Assembly: GCA_020438525.1 (NCBI GenBank)
Contig: JAGQUL010000166.1
Location: 1 to 13,959, forward strand
Reading direction: 5' to 3'
DNA length: 13,959 nucleotides
Source: Thermoleophilia bacterium
GTDB taxonomy: Bacteria > Actinomycetota > Thermoleophilia > Gaiellales > SKUG01
The notes under the pieces: generated by a model
Database searches by the model: none
What the model saw: the letters and a program-made list of their open reading frames with translations, nothing else
Told to the model about the DNA's origin: nothing
Position numbers and translations under genes: made by a program
Shown here: positions 1-6,491 of the stretch, in pieces
Layout: every line of letters starts with the position of its first letter
Position numbering within the stretch: position 1 is the first letter of the stretch

Positions 1-107
1 GCGACCGTCGGCGTGGCGCCTCGCGCGGTCGACGCGAAGTCGAGCGCGGTCCTGAGCTGGTCTGCAAACGTTCGGCCGTGTGCAGTGGTACCGAAGAGCT
101 GGGTCAT
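1..107 (-). CDS. 5' end of an unidentified minus-strand gene (partial, leaves left edge)
   Basis: An open frame starts with ATG at 107-105 on the minus strand and runs without a stop to the window edge, giving about 35 residues that begin MTQLFGTTAHGRTFADQL. A strong Shine-Dalgarno core GGAGG (plus-strand CCTCC at 116-120) lies 8 bases before the ATG, which is the main reason to call it a gene. It is divergent from the DUF916-type gene starting at 200, so the ~90 bases between them should hold two promoters. The visible N-terminus has no signal peptide or membrane segment and matches no family I recognise, so no function is proposed. The rest of the gene lies outside the window. Confidence 0.6.
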   Translation of the reverse strand, partial: MTQLFGTTAHGRTFADQLRTALDFASTARGATPTV

Positions 108-199
108 GGGTGTCCCCTCCCATGGTTGATACGTCCTGTGTCCCTACCGATCTGTCGGGGCGGTTGGGCTGGCCGTTTCACGGGAACCGTCGCGACGTG

Positions 200-1318
200 A
201 TGCGACGCGCGCTCGGACTGCTGCTTGTGACGACGATCCTGGTGGGCGTGAGCGTCGCGTGGGCCGAAGCTGCGTCGGGTGGCCCGCCGGGCGACACGAC
301 CGAAGGATCGGGTCGGGAGCTGCCGGCCGGCTGCTCGTGGAAGCCGACCACGCGCGTCCAGCGCGACATGGATCCGCCGAACGTGCCGCTCAACGAGCAG
401 GTGATCCTGTCGCCGCCGAACATCGACGTGCCGGTGCAGCTGCAGGCGGGCGACTCGTTCACGTGCATCGTGTCGATCCGCAGCCGGCGGAGCGCGCCGG
501 CGACGTTCGAGCTCCATCCGATGGGCGTGGTGGGTTCGCGCGCGTCGAACCTGCGGTTCGAGCTCGTCGACTCGAGCGACGATCGCTGGGCGGCGACCGC
601 GGGCGCCTGGATCGCGCCGACCGTGCCCGACGTGATCATCCCGCCGCGCGGGGTGGCGAAGGTGCCGGTGCGGATCACGGTGCCCGAGGATCCACCGGTC
701 GGCGGGATCTACGGGGCGCTCGATGTCGTGTCGCGCACGCGCGCGAAGGCGGGCGAGACCACGCTCGGCATCGAGTCGCACGCCGCGACGATCTTCCTGC
801 TGCACGTGGGCGGCGAGGGGGCGCCGGACCTGCAGCTGCGCGACGTCGACGCGCCGCGGCTGCGCTGGGACCGCGACTCGTGGCGGCTCACGGGCGACCT
901 GGTGAACGACGGCACGCTGCACGCGACCGGCGGCGGGCGCGTGCGGATCCGATCGATCTTCGGGAACGAGGTTGCGTCGCTCGCGCTGCCGGTGCACACG
1001 ATCCTGCCGGGCGGCCACCAGCCGATCGACGTGACGTGGGACAAGGTGCCGTGGCTCGGCTTCTACCGCTACGACGTGCGCGTGGCGAGCCAGGGCGACG
1101 ACCCCGACGTGGCGACCGCCACCGGCTGGTTCGTCGCGTTGCCGCCGTGGTGGGTGCTCGCGATCGTGGGCGTGGTGCTGCTGGTGCTGCTCGTGCGCTG
1201 GCTGCGCGGTCGCGCGCATGCGTGGGACGACGACCTCGACCACGACAGCGACCCCGACTCCGATGATCCCGGCGACGACTTCGACTTCGACCTCGCGGAG
1301 CGCCAGCTGCGCGACTGA
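200..1318 (+). CDS. DUF916-type secreted, single-pass membrane-anchored surface protein
   Basis: The protein has 372 residues from the ATG at 200. This start is preferred over the in-frame ATG at 80 because it places a clean signal peptide first (MRRALGLLLVTTILVGVSVAWAEA, residues 1-24). A GTG at 197 is an adjacent alternative. The exported part, residues ~60-230, looks like beta-sandwich repeats of the DUF916 / WxL-peptidoglycan-domain kind: PATFELHPMGV, then IIPPRGVAKVPVRITVPEDPPVGGIYGALDV. A second sandwich-like stretch follows to ~300. One hydrophobic segment (about 317-335, WWVLAIVGVVLLVLLVRWL) is followed by Arg residues and a cytoplasmic tail of ~37 residues that is extremely rich in Asp. 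The expected topology is outside sandwich domains, one helix, acidic tail inside. Relatives in other Gram-positives help hold surface proteins on the wall. No WxL partner is visible here, so the ligand is unknown. The family call is from memory. Confidence 0.75.
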   Translation: MRRALGLLLVTTILVGVSVAWAEAASGGPPGDTTEGSGRELPAGCSWKPTTRVQRDMDPPNVPLNEQVILSPPNIDVPVQLQAGDSFTCIVSIRSRRSAPATFELHPMGVVGSRASNLRFELVDSSDDRWAATAGAWIAPTVPDVIIPPRGVAKVPVRITVPEDPPVGGIYGALDVVSRTRAKAGETTLGIESHAATIFLLHVGGEGAPDLQLRDVDAPRLRWDRDSWRLTGDLVNDGTLHATGGGRVRIRSIFGNEVASLALPVHTILPGGHQPIDVTWDKVPWLGFYRYDVRVASQGDDPDVATATGWFVALPPWWVLAIVGVVLLVLLVRWLRGRAHAWDDDLDHDSDPDSDDPGDDFDFDLAERQLRD

Positions 1319-1353
1319 CGTGTGTGGCATGCGCAGGTACGAGCCCGCGAGCA

Positions 1354-1401
1354 CGCCGGCTTGGACGGGCGCGCGGACGCGCCGGCTTGGACGGGCGCGC
1401 G
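1354..1401 (+). repeat. Pair of 22-base direct repeats (26-base period)
   Basis: Two identical 22-base copies occupy 1354-1375 and 1380-1401, separated by four bases. Each contains the core GCCGGCTTGGACGGGCGCGC. They lie just after the stop of the DUF916-type gene and just before the long palindrome at 1405-1451. Both sit in the convergent gap between that gene and xseB. They do not continue a reading frame of either gene, and their function is unknown. Confidence 0.8.
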
Positions 1402-1404
1402 CCG

Positions 1405-1451
1405 GACGTATGTACGGAACCCGCGGATTCCGCGGGTTCCGTACATACGTC
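1405..1451. terminator. Long perfect palindrome, possible bidirectional terminator
   Basis: The two arms of 23 bases (1405-1427 and 1429-1451) are exact reverse complements separated by one base. The left arm begins GACGTATGTACGGAACCCGC. The element lies between the 3' ends of two convergent genes, the DUF916-type gene (stop at 1318) and xseB (stop at 1487), where a shared terminator would be expected. Neither side has a T run, so it is not a textbook intrinsic terminator. Actinobacterial terminators often lack one. A dispersed intergenic repeat element or a protein-binding palindrome are alternatives. The symmetry is certain; the function is inferred. Confidence 0.55.
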
Positions 1452-1486
1452 TCGCACGCGACGGTGCGCGAACCCGGGAACCGGTG

Positions 1487-1840
1487 CTAGAAGATCGTGT
1501 CGGCGGGGGTGCTGGCGGGGGCCGGATCGGCCGCGGCGTCGGCGGGCACGGTGCCGTCGGGCGCGAAGTCGTCGCCGCTCTCGGCGTTCACTGCGGCGAC
1601 CTCGTCGGGGGTGACGGTGAGCTTCTTGAGCCGGTCTGCGGCGTAGTCGAGGCGCTGCTGGCACCAGCGGTGCAGCGCCTCGCCGCGCTCCCAGAGCGCG
1701 AGCGCGTCGTCGAGCCCGGTGTGGCGATCCTCGAGCGCCTCGACCACCTGCTCGAGCTCGGCCTGTGCCTGCTCGAACGTGAGCGTCTCCACGGCCGGCC
1801 GGTCTGCTGCGGGAACCTGGTTGTCGTCGCCCATCGTCAT
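1487..1840 (-). CDS. xseB: Exodeoxyribonuclease VII small subunit
   Basis: This 117-residue protein is the small subunit of exonuclease VII, which degrades single-stranded DNA to short oligonucleotides together with XseA. The family helix-turn-helix is clear at residues ~19-75: LTFEQAQAELEQVVEALE, then LDDALALWERGEALHRWCQQRLDYAADRLKKL. Its ATG at 1840 overlaps the xseA stop codon as ATGA, which implies translational coupling and supports this start over the ATG at 1834. The family is usually about 70-85 residues. Here ~40 extra residues rich in Ala, Asp and Pro follow the core and look disordered. The gene is last in the cluster, and the long palindrome lies 36 bases past its stop. Confidence 0.93.
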   Translation of the reverse strand: MTMGDDNQVPAADRPAVETLTFEQAQAELEQVVEALEDRHTGLDDALALWERGEALHRWCQQRLDYAADRLKKLTVTPDEVAAVNAESGDDFAPDGTVPADAAADPAPASTPADTIF

Positions 1841-3192
1841 CGCCCTGCCTTCGCTCCGGTCGCTGCTTCGACCTCGTCCACCGTCGCGTGCAGCGTACCG
1901 TGCGCCACCGCCACCTGCACCTGGTCGCCGGCGGCCACGTCGCCGACGCCCTGCACCACGCGACCGTCCGCGCCGCGCACGATCGCGTAGCCGCGCTCCA
2001 CCACCGCCGTGGGCGACAGCGCGCGCAGCCGCCCGACCGCCGCGGTCAGCCGCGCGCCGCGCTCGTCGAGCCGAACCCGCAGCACGCGACGCAGGTCACG
2101 CCGGTCCCGATCGATCGCCGTTCGCGCGACCTCGATCCGCTGGTCCATCGTGGCGCGCGCACGGTCGCGCACCGCCTCGATCCACCGCCTGCGCTCCTCC
2201 ACGAACCGCGCCGGCGAGCGATCCGCAAGCCGTGCGCGCAGCATCGCGATTCGCTCGCCGCGCAGGCGGACGTGATCGCTGCCGCGTCGCCGCATCGACT
2301 GCTGCGCACGTGTCAGTCGCCCTGTCAGCTCCGCGTAGTCGGGCACGACCGTACGCGCTGCCGCGGTCGGCGTGGACACGCGAAGGTCGGCCACGTTGTC
2401 GCTGATCGGGGAATCCTTCTCGTGGCCGATCGCGCTCACCACGGGCTTCGGGCACGCCGCGATCGCACGGCACAGCCGCTCGTCGCTGAACGGCAGGAAG
2501 TCCTCGAACGCGCCGCCGCCGCGCGTGATCACGATCACGTCGACATCCTCGATCTGCTGCATCTTGCGCAGCGCCGCCACGAGCATCGGCGCCGCACGCT
2601 CGCCCTGCACGAGCGTCTCGCACATCACGAGCTTCACCGGTGGGAATCGCTCGTACACGTTGCGCAGGAAGTCGCCCTGCGCGGCGGCGCCCGCGCCCGT
2701 GATCACGCCCACGCGCCGTGGCAGGAACGGCAGCGGCCGCTTGCGCGACTCGTCGAACAGCCCCTCCGCCTGCAGCTTCGCCTTGAGCGCCTCGAGCTGC
2801 TGCAGGATCAGCCCGCGGCCCGCGTGCTCCATCCCCTGCACGCGTAGCTGGAACGTGCCGCGCTGCTGGTAGATGTCGGGTCGGCCGAAGCACTGCACCA
2901 GGTCGCCGTCGCGCAGGTCGAGCTTGAGCGCCTCGAAGCGCGCCTTGGGCATCGTGGCGCTGACCATCCAGCCGTTGTTGGGATCCTTGAGCGTGAAGAA
3001 CACCGTGCGCAGGCTCTGGCCCGGTCGTGGCACCTTGAGCTCGCTGATCTCGCCCTCCACCCACAGCGACGGGATGTCGACGATCCGGCTGCGCACCCCG
3101 AGCGTGAAGCCCGTGACCGACCACACCTTGCGCTCGCCGTACCACAGCGGCTCGGTCGCGCCCTCGTAGATGTCGTCGTCGCCCCATGCCAT
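1837..3192 (-). CDS. xseA: Exodeoxyribonuclease VII large subunit
   Basis: This 451-residue protein is the catalytic subunit of exonuclease VII, a cytoplasmic single-strand DNA nuclease used in repair. An OB-fold nucleic-acid-binding domain covers residues ~24-120 (SLWVEGEISELKVPRPG, VFFTLKDPNNGW). The nuclease core follows at ~125-285: LQAEGLFDESRKRPLPFLPR, VGVITGAGAAAQGDF, RGGGAFEDFLPFSDE at 224-238, and SAIGHEKDSPISDNVADLRV with GHEKD at 256-260. A long charged helical arm spans ~286-390, and the conserved tail LSPTAVVERGYAIVRG begins at 392. Several normally near-invariant positions differ: RGGGA for RGGGS, and TGAGAAAQGD for the TSPTGAAIRD-like loop. No Shine-Dalgarno precedes the ATG at 3192. 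A possible -10 sits 8 bases upstream, so the transcript may be leaderless. It overlaps xseB by 4 bases. Confidence 0.95.
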   Translation of the reverse strand: MAWGDDDIYEGATEPLWYGERKVWSVTGFTLGVRSRIVDIPSLWVEGEISELKVPRPGQSLRTVFFTLKDPNNGWMVSATMPKARFEALKLDLRDGDLVQCFGRPDIYQQRGTFQLRVQGMEHAGRGLILQQLEALKAKLQAEGLFDESRKRPLPFLPRRVGVITGAGAAAQGDFLRNVYERFPPVKLVMCETLVQGERAAPMLVAALRKMQQIEDVDVIVITRGGGAFEDFLPFSDERLCRAIAACPKPVVSAIGHEKDSPISDNVADLRVSTPTAAARTVVPDYAELTGRLTRAQQSMRRRGSDHVRLRGERIAMLRARLADRSPARFVEERRRWIEAVRDRARATMDQRIEVARTAIDRDRRDLRRVLRVRLDERGARLTAAVGRLRALSPTAVVERGYAIVRGADGRVVQGVGDVAAGDQVQVAVAHGTLHATVDEVEAATGAKAGR

Positions 3193-3200
3193 GGAGCGAC

Positions 3201-3206
3201 AGTGTA
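3201..3206 (-). promoter_or_regulatory. Candidate -10 element for leaderless xseAB transcript
   Basis: On the minus strand TACACT (TANNNT type) ends 8 bases before the xseA ATG, so initiation ~7 bases downstream would fall at or next to the start codon. No Shine-Dalgarno is visible there. No convincing -35 is seen. It suggests xseAB can be transcribed separately from the upstream phosphatase-family gene, whose stop is 51 bases away. This is short-motif evidence only. Confidence 0.3.
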
Positions 3207-3243
3207 CGCGGGCGCCGCTGACTGCGTGGTTGCGGGCGGTCGG

Positions 3244-4287
3244 TCAGCGGTGCGAGATCGAGAAGGTCGCCACGAGGGGCCAGTGATCAGAACTCCCCCT
3301 CGATCCGCGAGCAATGCCGCTGAACCGGATATCAGTCGTTCCGAGCAGGTGGTCGAGCCGGAGCCCCGGAGCCAATCCCTCGACGCGACCCAGTCGCTTC
3401 CAGGTGACGCCTCGACCACCATGCAGGTCGTCCCACGCCGAGTGGAGGCCCGCATCCAGCAGGACATCGAAATGCTGGGTGGTCTCGGTGACGTTCAGGT
3501 CGCCCATCACGATCGTCGCCCGGGACGAGTGCCGAATCAGTTCCGACAGTCGAGCGACCTGCCGTCGCTGCTCCACATGTCCAGCAGCGCTGGACGACAA
3601 CGGCATCGCGAGGTGGACGTTGTACAGGTCGAGCGCGGATCCGTCGTCGAGCCGCAGCGTCGACCGGAGCGCCGGATACTCCCACCGACCCAGCTGCACA
3701 CTTCGTTCGTTGTCGACATCGAGGTTCGTGAACGTCGCGATCCCTTGCGGGTCGGTACGAACCGATGCGAATCGATGGACGAACTGCCGGTCGAGCGCGG
3801 GACCGAGAACGTCGTTCCAGCGCTCCGTGTACTCCTGCAGCACCAGGATGTCCGGATCGACTCGGCTGATCTGGCGGAGCACACCGTCGTGGTCAGTCTC
3901 CACACCCCGACGAAGGTTGACACTGAGGATCGTGAGCTCCCCGTCAGCGGCGGACGGAAGCGTGTCTCCGCTGCCGATCCATCCTCCATGGATCGGCCAG
4001 AGCAGGAACACGACGACCGGCAGGCTGGCGAGTGCATATCGCCATCGCTTCATGAGCGCTGCGATCCCGATGACGGCGAGACCCACGAGACCGACGTGCA
4101 CTCCGAGCACACGAACGAGGAAGGTCCGGTATGCGAGCTGGTCGTACCAACCGCCGCGGGGCCTCATGTCGTAGTGCCACAGCCACGAGAACACCACGAC
4201 GGCGTAGATCACGACGAGCAGCGACCATGCGGCGAAACCCAGCCACGAACGCCCTGTACGCCTCCGATGCGCGCCGGTCTCATCCAT
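3244..4287 (-). CDS. Membrane-anchored endonuclease/exonuclease/phosphatase (EEP) family protein
   Basis: From the ATG at 4287 the protein has 347 residues. The frame is open to an ATG at 4389, but those extra 34 residues look non-conserved. Three hydrophobic segments (~15-38, ~55-80, ~85-102) tether it to the membrane. The EEP catalytic domain follows, probably outside the cell: LTILSVNLRRG with Asn124, DILVLQEYTERW with Glu152 (metal ligand), LYNVHLA with His225, IVMGDLNVTE with Asp263 and Asn265, LRLDHLL with Asp312, and SSDHWPLVATF with Asp334-His335. All expected catalytic positions are present, so it should be an active Mg-dependent phosphodiesterase or phosphatase. The fold is shared by DNases, sphingomyelinases and inositol phosphatases, so the substrate cannot be read from sequence. 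It lies 51 bases upstream of xseA on the same strand and may be cotranscribed. Confidence 0.88.
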   Translation of the reverse strand: MDETGAHRRRTGRSWLGFAAWSLLVVIYAVVVFSWLWHYDMRPRGGWYDQLAYRTFLVRVLGVHVGLVGLAVIGIAALMKRWRYALASLPVVVFLLWPIHGGWIGSGDTLPSAADGELTILSVNLRRGVETDHDGVLRQISRVDPDILVLQEYTERWNDVLGPALDRQFVHRFASVRTDPQGIATFTNLDVDNERSVQLGRWEYPALRSTLRLDDGSALDLYNVHLAMPLSSSAAGHVEQRRQVARLSELIRHSSRATIVMGDLNVTETTQHFDVLLDAGLHSAWDDLHGGRGVTWKRLGRVEGLAPGLRLDHLLGTTDIRFSGIARGSRGSSDHWPLVATFSISHR

Positions 4288-4409
4288 CCCGTCGATTCTC
4301 GCAGGTACGGCAGCACCGGCCGGTCGACGTACAGCGCCGCGCGCCATGGCTTGAAGGCGGTGATCAGTCTGCGTGTCGGAATCGCGCATTCCGGCAGGAC
4401 GCTTGCGAT

Positions 4410-4445
4410 GTGCTCAGGACGCATGGACCATCGTGCGTTGAGCAC
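4410..4445. promoter_or_regulatory. Imperfect inverted repeat in the divergent intergenic region
   Basis: GTGCTCA (4410-4416) pairs with TGAGCAC (4439-4445), and ACGCA (4419-4423) pairs with TGCGT (4434-4438). The loop is 10 bases and there is a 2-base bulge on the left. The element lies between the divergent EEP-family gene and the collagen-like gene (ATG 4496), where an operator or leader hairpin would sit. The right arm overlaps a weak -35-like TTGAGC (4438-4443), but no good -10 follows at 17-18 bases. Function is not shown. Confidence 0.35.
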
Positions 4446-4495
4446 GCGATGCAACGTTGGTCAAGATCATTCGACGATCTGTCGATTGGCCGGCC

Positions 4496-5587
4496 ATGTC
4501 TCGCATCGCTCGCCACTTCCGCTCCAACGCAGTCGCCTACGTCGCGCTGTTCCTGTCCACGCCGGGGATCGCGATCGCGGCCGGCACGGTCGGATCGGTC
4601 GACATCATCGACGGGGACGTGGCGACGGTCGACCTGGCCGACCAGTCCGTAACCAACGCGAAGCTCGCGAACGACGCGGTGGACACGACCAAGATCGCCA
4701 CGTTCGCGATCGACGCGACGAAGATCCTCGGCAACACGATCACCTCGAACGAGATCAAGGACGAGTCGTTGTTGGCCAGCGATTTCGCTCCCGGGCAGCT
4801 CCCCTCAGGCCCGACCGGAGCTACCGGCCCCCAAGGCCCGGCAGGCCCGACCGGACCGCAGGGCCCCACCGGCGACAAGGGTCCGGCAGGACCGACCGGT
4901 GCCACTGGTGCCACCGGCGCGGCCGGACCCAAGGGCGCGACCGGAGCTCGGGGCGCGCGAGGCGTCCAGGGCGCGCGCGGTGCACGGGGCCTGATCGGAC
5001 CGCGCGGATTGACGGGACGAACCGGTGCTCGCGGGTTGGTAGGTCCGCGCGGCCTGCGCGGGTACATCGGTCCACGTGGATTGCGCGGCGCAATCGGGCC
5101 GCAGGGACCGCGTGGATTCATCGGCGCTCGCGGCCAGGCAGGTGCGCGCGGCCCGTCCGGGGTGTGGGCCCGAGGCACGGGTCACTCACAAGGGGTGCTC
5201 GTCAACAACTACGAAGTCAATGCCGCACCGGTCGTCTCCACCACGGTCGATGCACCGAGCGCCGGGCAGGTGTTGACGCTCGCGAACCTGAAGTTCGAAG
5301 CCGACGTTCGGCTCACCCCCGGCGCCGTGTTCGGTAATCCCGCCGCTCGGTTCGCGAACATCAACGCGCGGGTCAAGGTCGATGGCAGGTGGACCGGGAT
5401 GACATATGTCGAGAGCGTGCATCCGGGTCGGGAGGAATGGCACACGATCTCGCTCCAGGAACCCATCACGGTCGGAGCGGGTCGCCACAGGGTCGAGGTG
5501 TTCGCGTGGATGAGCGTGGATCGCGGCAACATGACCGCCGCAACGTACGTTCGCGAAGGTTCGGTCTACGCATTCGCGATCGGTTGA
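4496..5587 (+). CDS. Secreted collagen-like (G-X-Y repeat) protein
   Basis: From ATG 4496 the protein has 363 residues. The frame is open 13 codons further upstream, but this start gives a proper leader, [20 protein letters not shown], ending near AIAA. Residues ~30-100 hold degenerate repeats ([22 protein letters not shown]) of a type seen ahead of collagen-like segments in Thermoleophilia. Residues 105-221 are 39 uninterrupted Gly-X-Y triplets. The first half is mainly GPT/GAT/GPQ. The second half is mainly GAR/GPR/GLR, so Thr is replaced by Arg at the Y position. The final ~140 residues ([20 protein letters not shown] to the end) are beta-rich and may be a jelly-roll-like trimerisation or ligand domain, but I recognise no named family. 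A surface or matrix fibre is the likely role. No Shine-Dalgarno is obvious. Confidence 0.85.
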   Translation: MSRIARHFRSNAVAYVALFLSTPGIAIAAGTVGSVDIIDGDVATVDLADQSVTNAKLANDAVDTTKIATFAIDATKILGNTITSNEIKDESLLASDFAPGQLPSGPTGATGPQGPAGPTGPQGPTGDKGPAGPTGATGATGAAGPKGATGARGARGVQGARGARGLIGPRGLTGRTGARGLVGPRGLRGYIGPRGLRGAIGPQGPRGFIGARGQAGARGPSGVWARGTGHSQGVLVNNYEVNAAPVVSTTVDAPSAGQVLTLANLKFEADVRLTPGAVFGNPAARFANINARVKVDGRWTGMTYVESVHPGREEWHTISLQEPITVGAGRHRVEVFAWMSVDRGNMTAATYVREGSVYAFAIG

Positions 5588-5605
5588 GCGCCGCTGCCGC
5601 TTCGA

Positions 5606-5611
5606 TACGCT
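5606..5611 (+). promoter_or_regulatory. Candidate -10 element for a leaderless dehydrogenase transcript
   Basis: TACGCT (TANNNT type) ends 7 bases before the ATG at 5619, and no Shine-Dalgarno is present in the 31 bases after the collagen-like gene. Transcription would begin at or next to the start codon. The same geometry is seen ahead of xseA. The motif is short and no -35 is evident. Confidence 0.28.
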
Positions 5612-5618
5612 GCGCCGC

Positions 5619-6431
5619 ATGACGGTCGCACTGGTTACCGGAGCCTCCTCCGGCATGGGCAAGGACATCGCACGCGCGCTCAAGGCGGACGGGCACGTCG
5701 TGTACGGCGCCGCGCGCCGCGTCGAGCAGATGGCGGACCTCGAAGCCGAGGGGATCACGGCGCTGCGGATGGACATCACGGTGGACGACGACATCCGCTC
5801 AGCGCTCGCCGAGATCGAGCGCGCCCATGGCGGGGTCGACGTGCTCGTGAACAACGCCGGGTTCGGCCTGTACGGACCGGTCGAGGAGGTGCCGATCAGC
5901 GACGCGCGCTACCAGTTCGAGGTGAACCTGTTCGGGCTCGCGCGACTGACGCAGCTCGTGCTGCCGCACATGCGGGCGAAGCGCAGCGGCACGATCGTGA
6001 ACATCAGCTCGATGGGCGGGAAGGTCTACACGCCGCTCGGCGCGTGGTACCACGCGACCAAGCACGCGCTCGAGGGCTGGTCGGACTGCCTTCGCTTCGA
6101 GCTCGCGCCGCACGGGATCGACGTGGTGATCGTGGAGCCCGGCGCGATCGAGACCGAGTGGGATTCGGTGATGCGCGAGAAGTTGGTCGACGACTATTCC
6201 GACGGCGCCTATGCCGATCTCGTCGCGGCGACTGCCAGGGCCACTGCCGGAGCCTATGGCGGCAGCGGCTCGCCCGGTACCGTGATCGCCCGGGTCGTCG
6301 CCAAGGCCGTGCGCGCGCGCCGCCCGAAGACCCGGTATGTCGCCGGCAAGTACGCACGCCCGATGATCCTGCTGCGCCGGATCGTGAGCGATCGCATGTT
6401 CGATCGGCTGCTGCGAACGCAGTACCGTTAG
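5619..6431 (+). CDS. Short-chain dehydrogenase/reductase (classical SDR)
   Basis: This 270-residue NAD(P)-dependent oxidoreductase is presumably cytosolic. The Rossmann cofactor motif TGASSGMG is at residues 7-14, followed by GAARR at 30-34; the arginines there suggest NADPH preference. DIT at 52-54 and NNAG at 78-81 are in their expected places. The catalytic tetrad is complete: Asn103, Ser131, Tyr144 and Lys148 in YHATK. EPGAIETEW at 173-181 is the usual PG motif region. Length is normal for classical SDRs, with a basic C-terminal extension (ARRPKTRYVAGKYARPMILL) that may contact membrane or substrate. The substrate cannot be assigned. The gene begins 31 bases after the collagen-like gene, but the functions are unrelated and it may have its own promoter. 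Confidence 0.93.
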   Translation: MTVALVTGASSGMGKDIARALKADGHVVYGAARRVEQMADLEAEGITALRMDITVDDDIRSALAEIERAHGGVDVLVNNAGFGLYGPVEEVPISDARYQFEVNLFGLARLTQLVLPHMRAKRSGTIVNISSMGGKVYTPLGAWYHATKHALEGWSDCLRFELAPHGIDVVIVEPGAIETEWDSVMREKLVDDYSDGAYADLVAATARATAGAYGGSGSPGTVIARVVAKAVRARRPKTRYVAGKYARPMILLRRIVSDRMFDRLLRTQYR

Positions 6432-6444
6432 GCGACGCGTCCGG

Positions 6445-6450
6445 TATCCT
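6445..6450 (+). promoter_or_regulatory. Candidate -10 element before the large secreted protein
   Basis: TATCCT lies 41 bases before the ATG at 6492 in the 60-base gap after the dehydrogenase. It would give a leader of roughly 35 bases carrying the AAGGA ribosome binding site at 6480-6484. No recognisable -35 is present. Confidence 0.3.
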
Positions 6451-6491
6451 TCGCGTCGCCCGAATCGTCTGCTCCGCCGAAGGATTCCCCA

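Noticed and set aside
80..199. Upstream ATG start for the DUF916-type gene
   Set aside because: It would bury the signal peptide 40 residues inside and overlap the start of the divergent edge gene.
104..1354. Long minus-strand open frame opposite the DUF916-type gene
   Set aside because: Translation is Arg/His/Pro/Ala-rich with no domain, signal or ribosome binding site; it is the GC-driven shadow of the plus-strand gene with a clear signal peptide and membrane anchor.
1888..2847. Plus-strand open frame opposite xseA
   Set aside because: His/Arg/Leu-rich shadow of a strongly conserved gene, with no motif or initiation signal.
4808..5158. DNA tandem repeat or CRISPR-like array
   Set aside because: The periodicity is 9 bases and codes for Gly-X-Y triplets with variable X and Y; there are no spacers or exact repeats.
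3202..5337. 711-codon plus-strand open frame
   Set aside because: It runs antisense to the EEP gene and then out of frame through the collagen-like gene; both of those have unmistakable family motifs, while this product has none.
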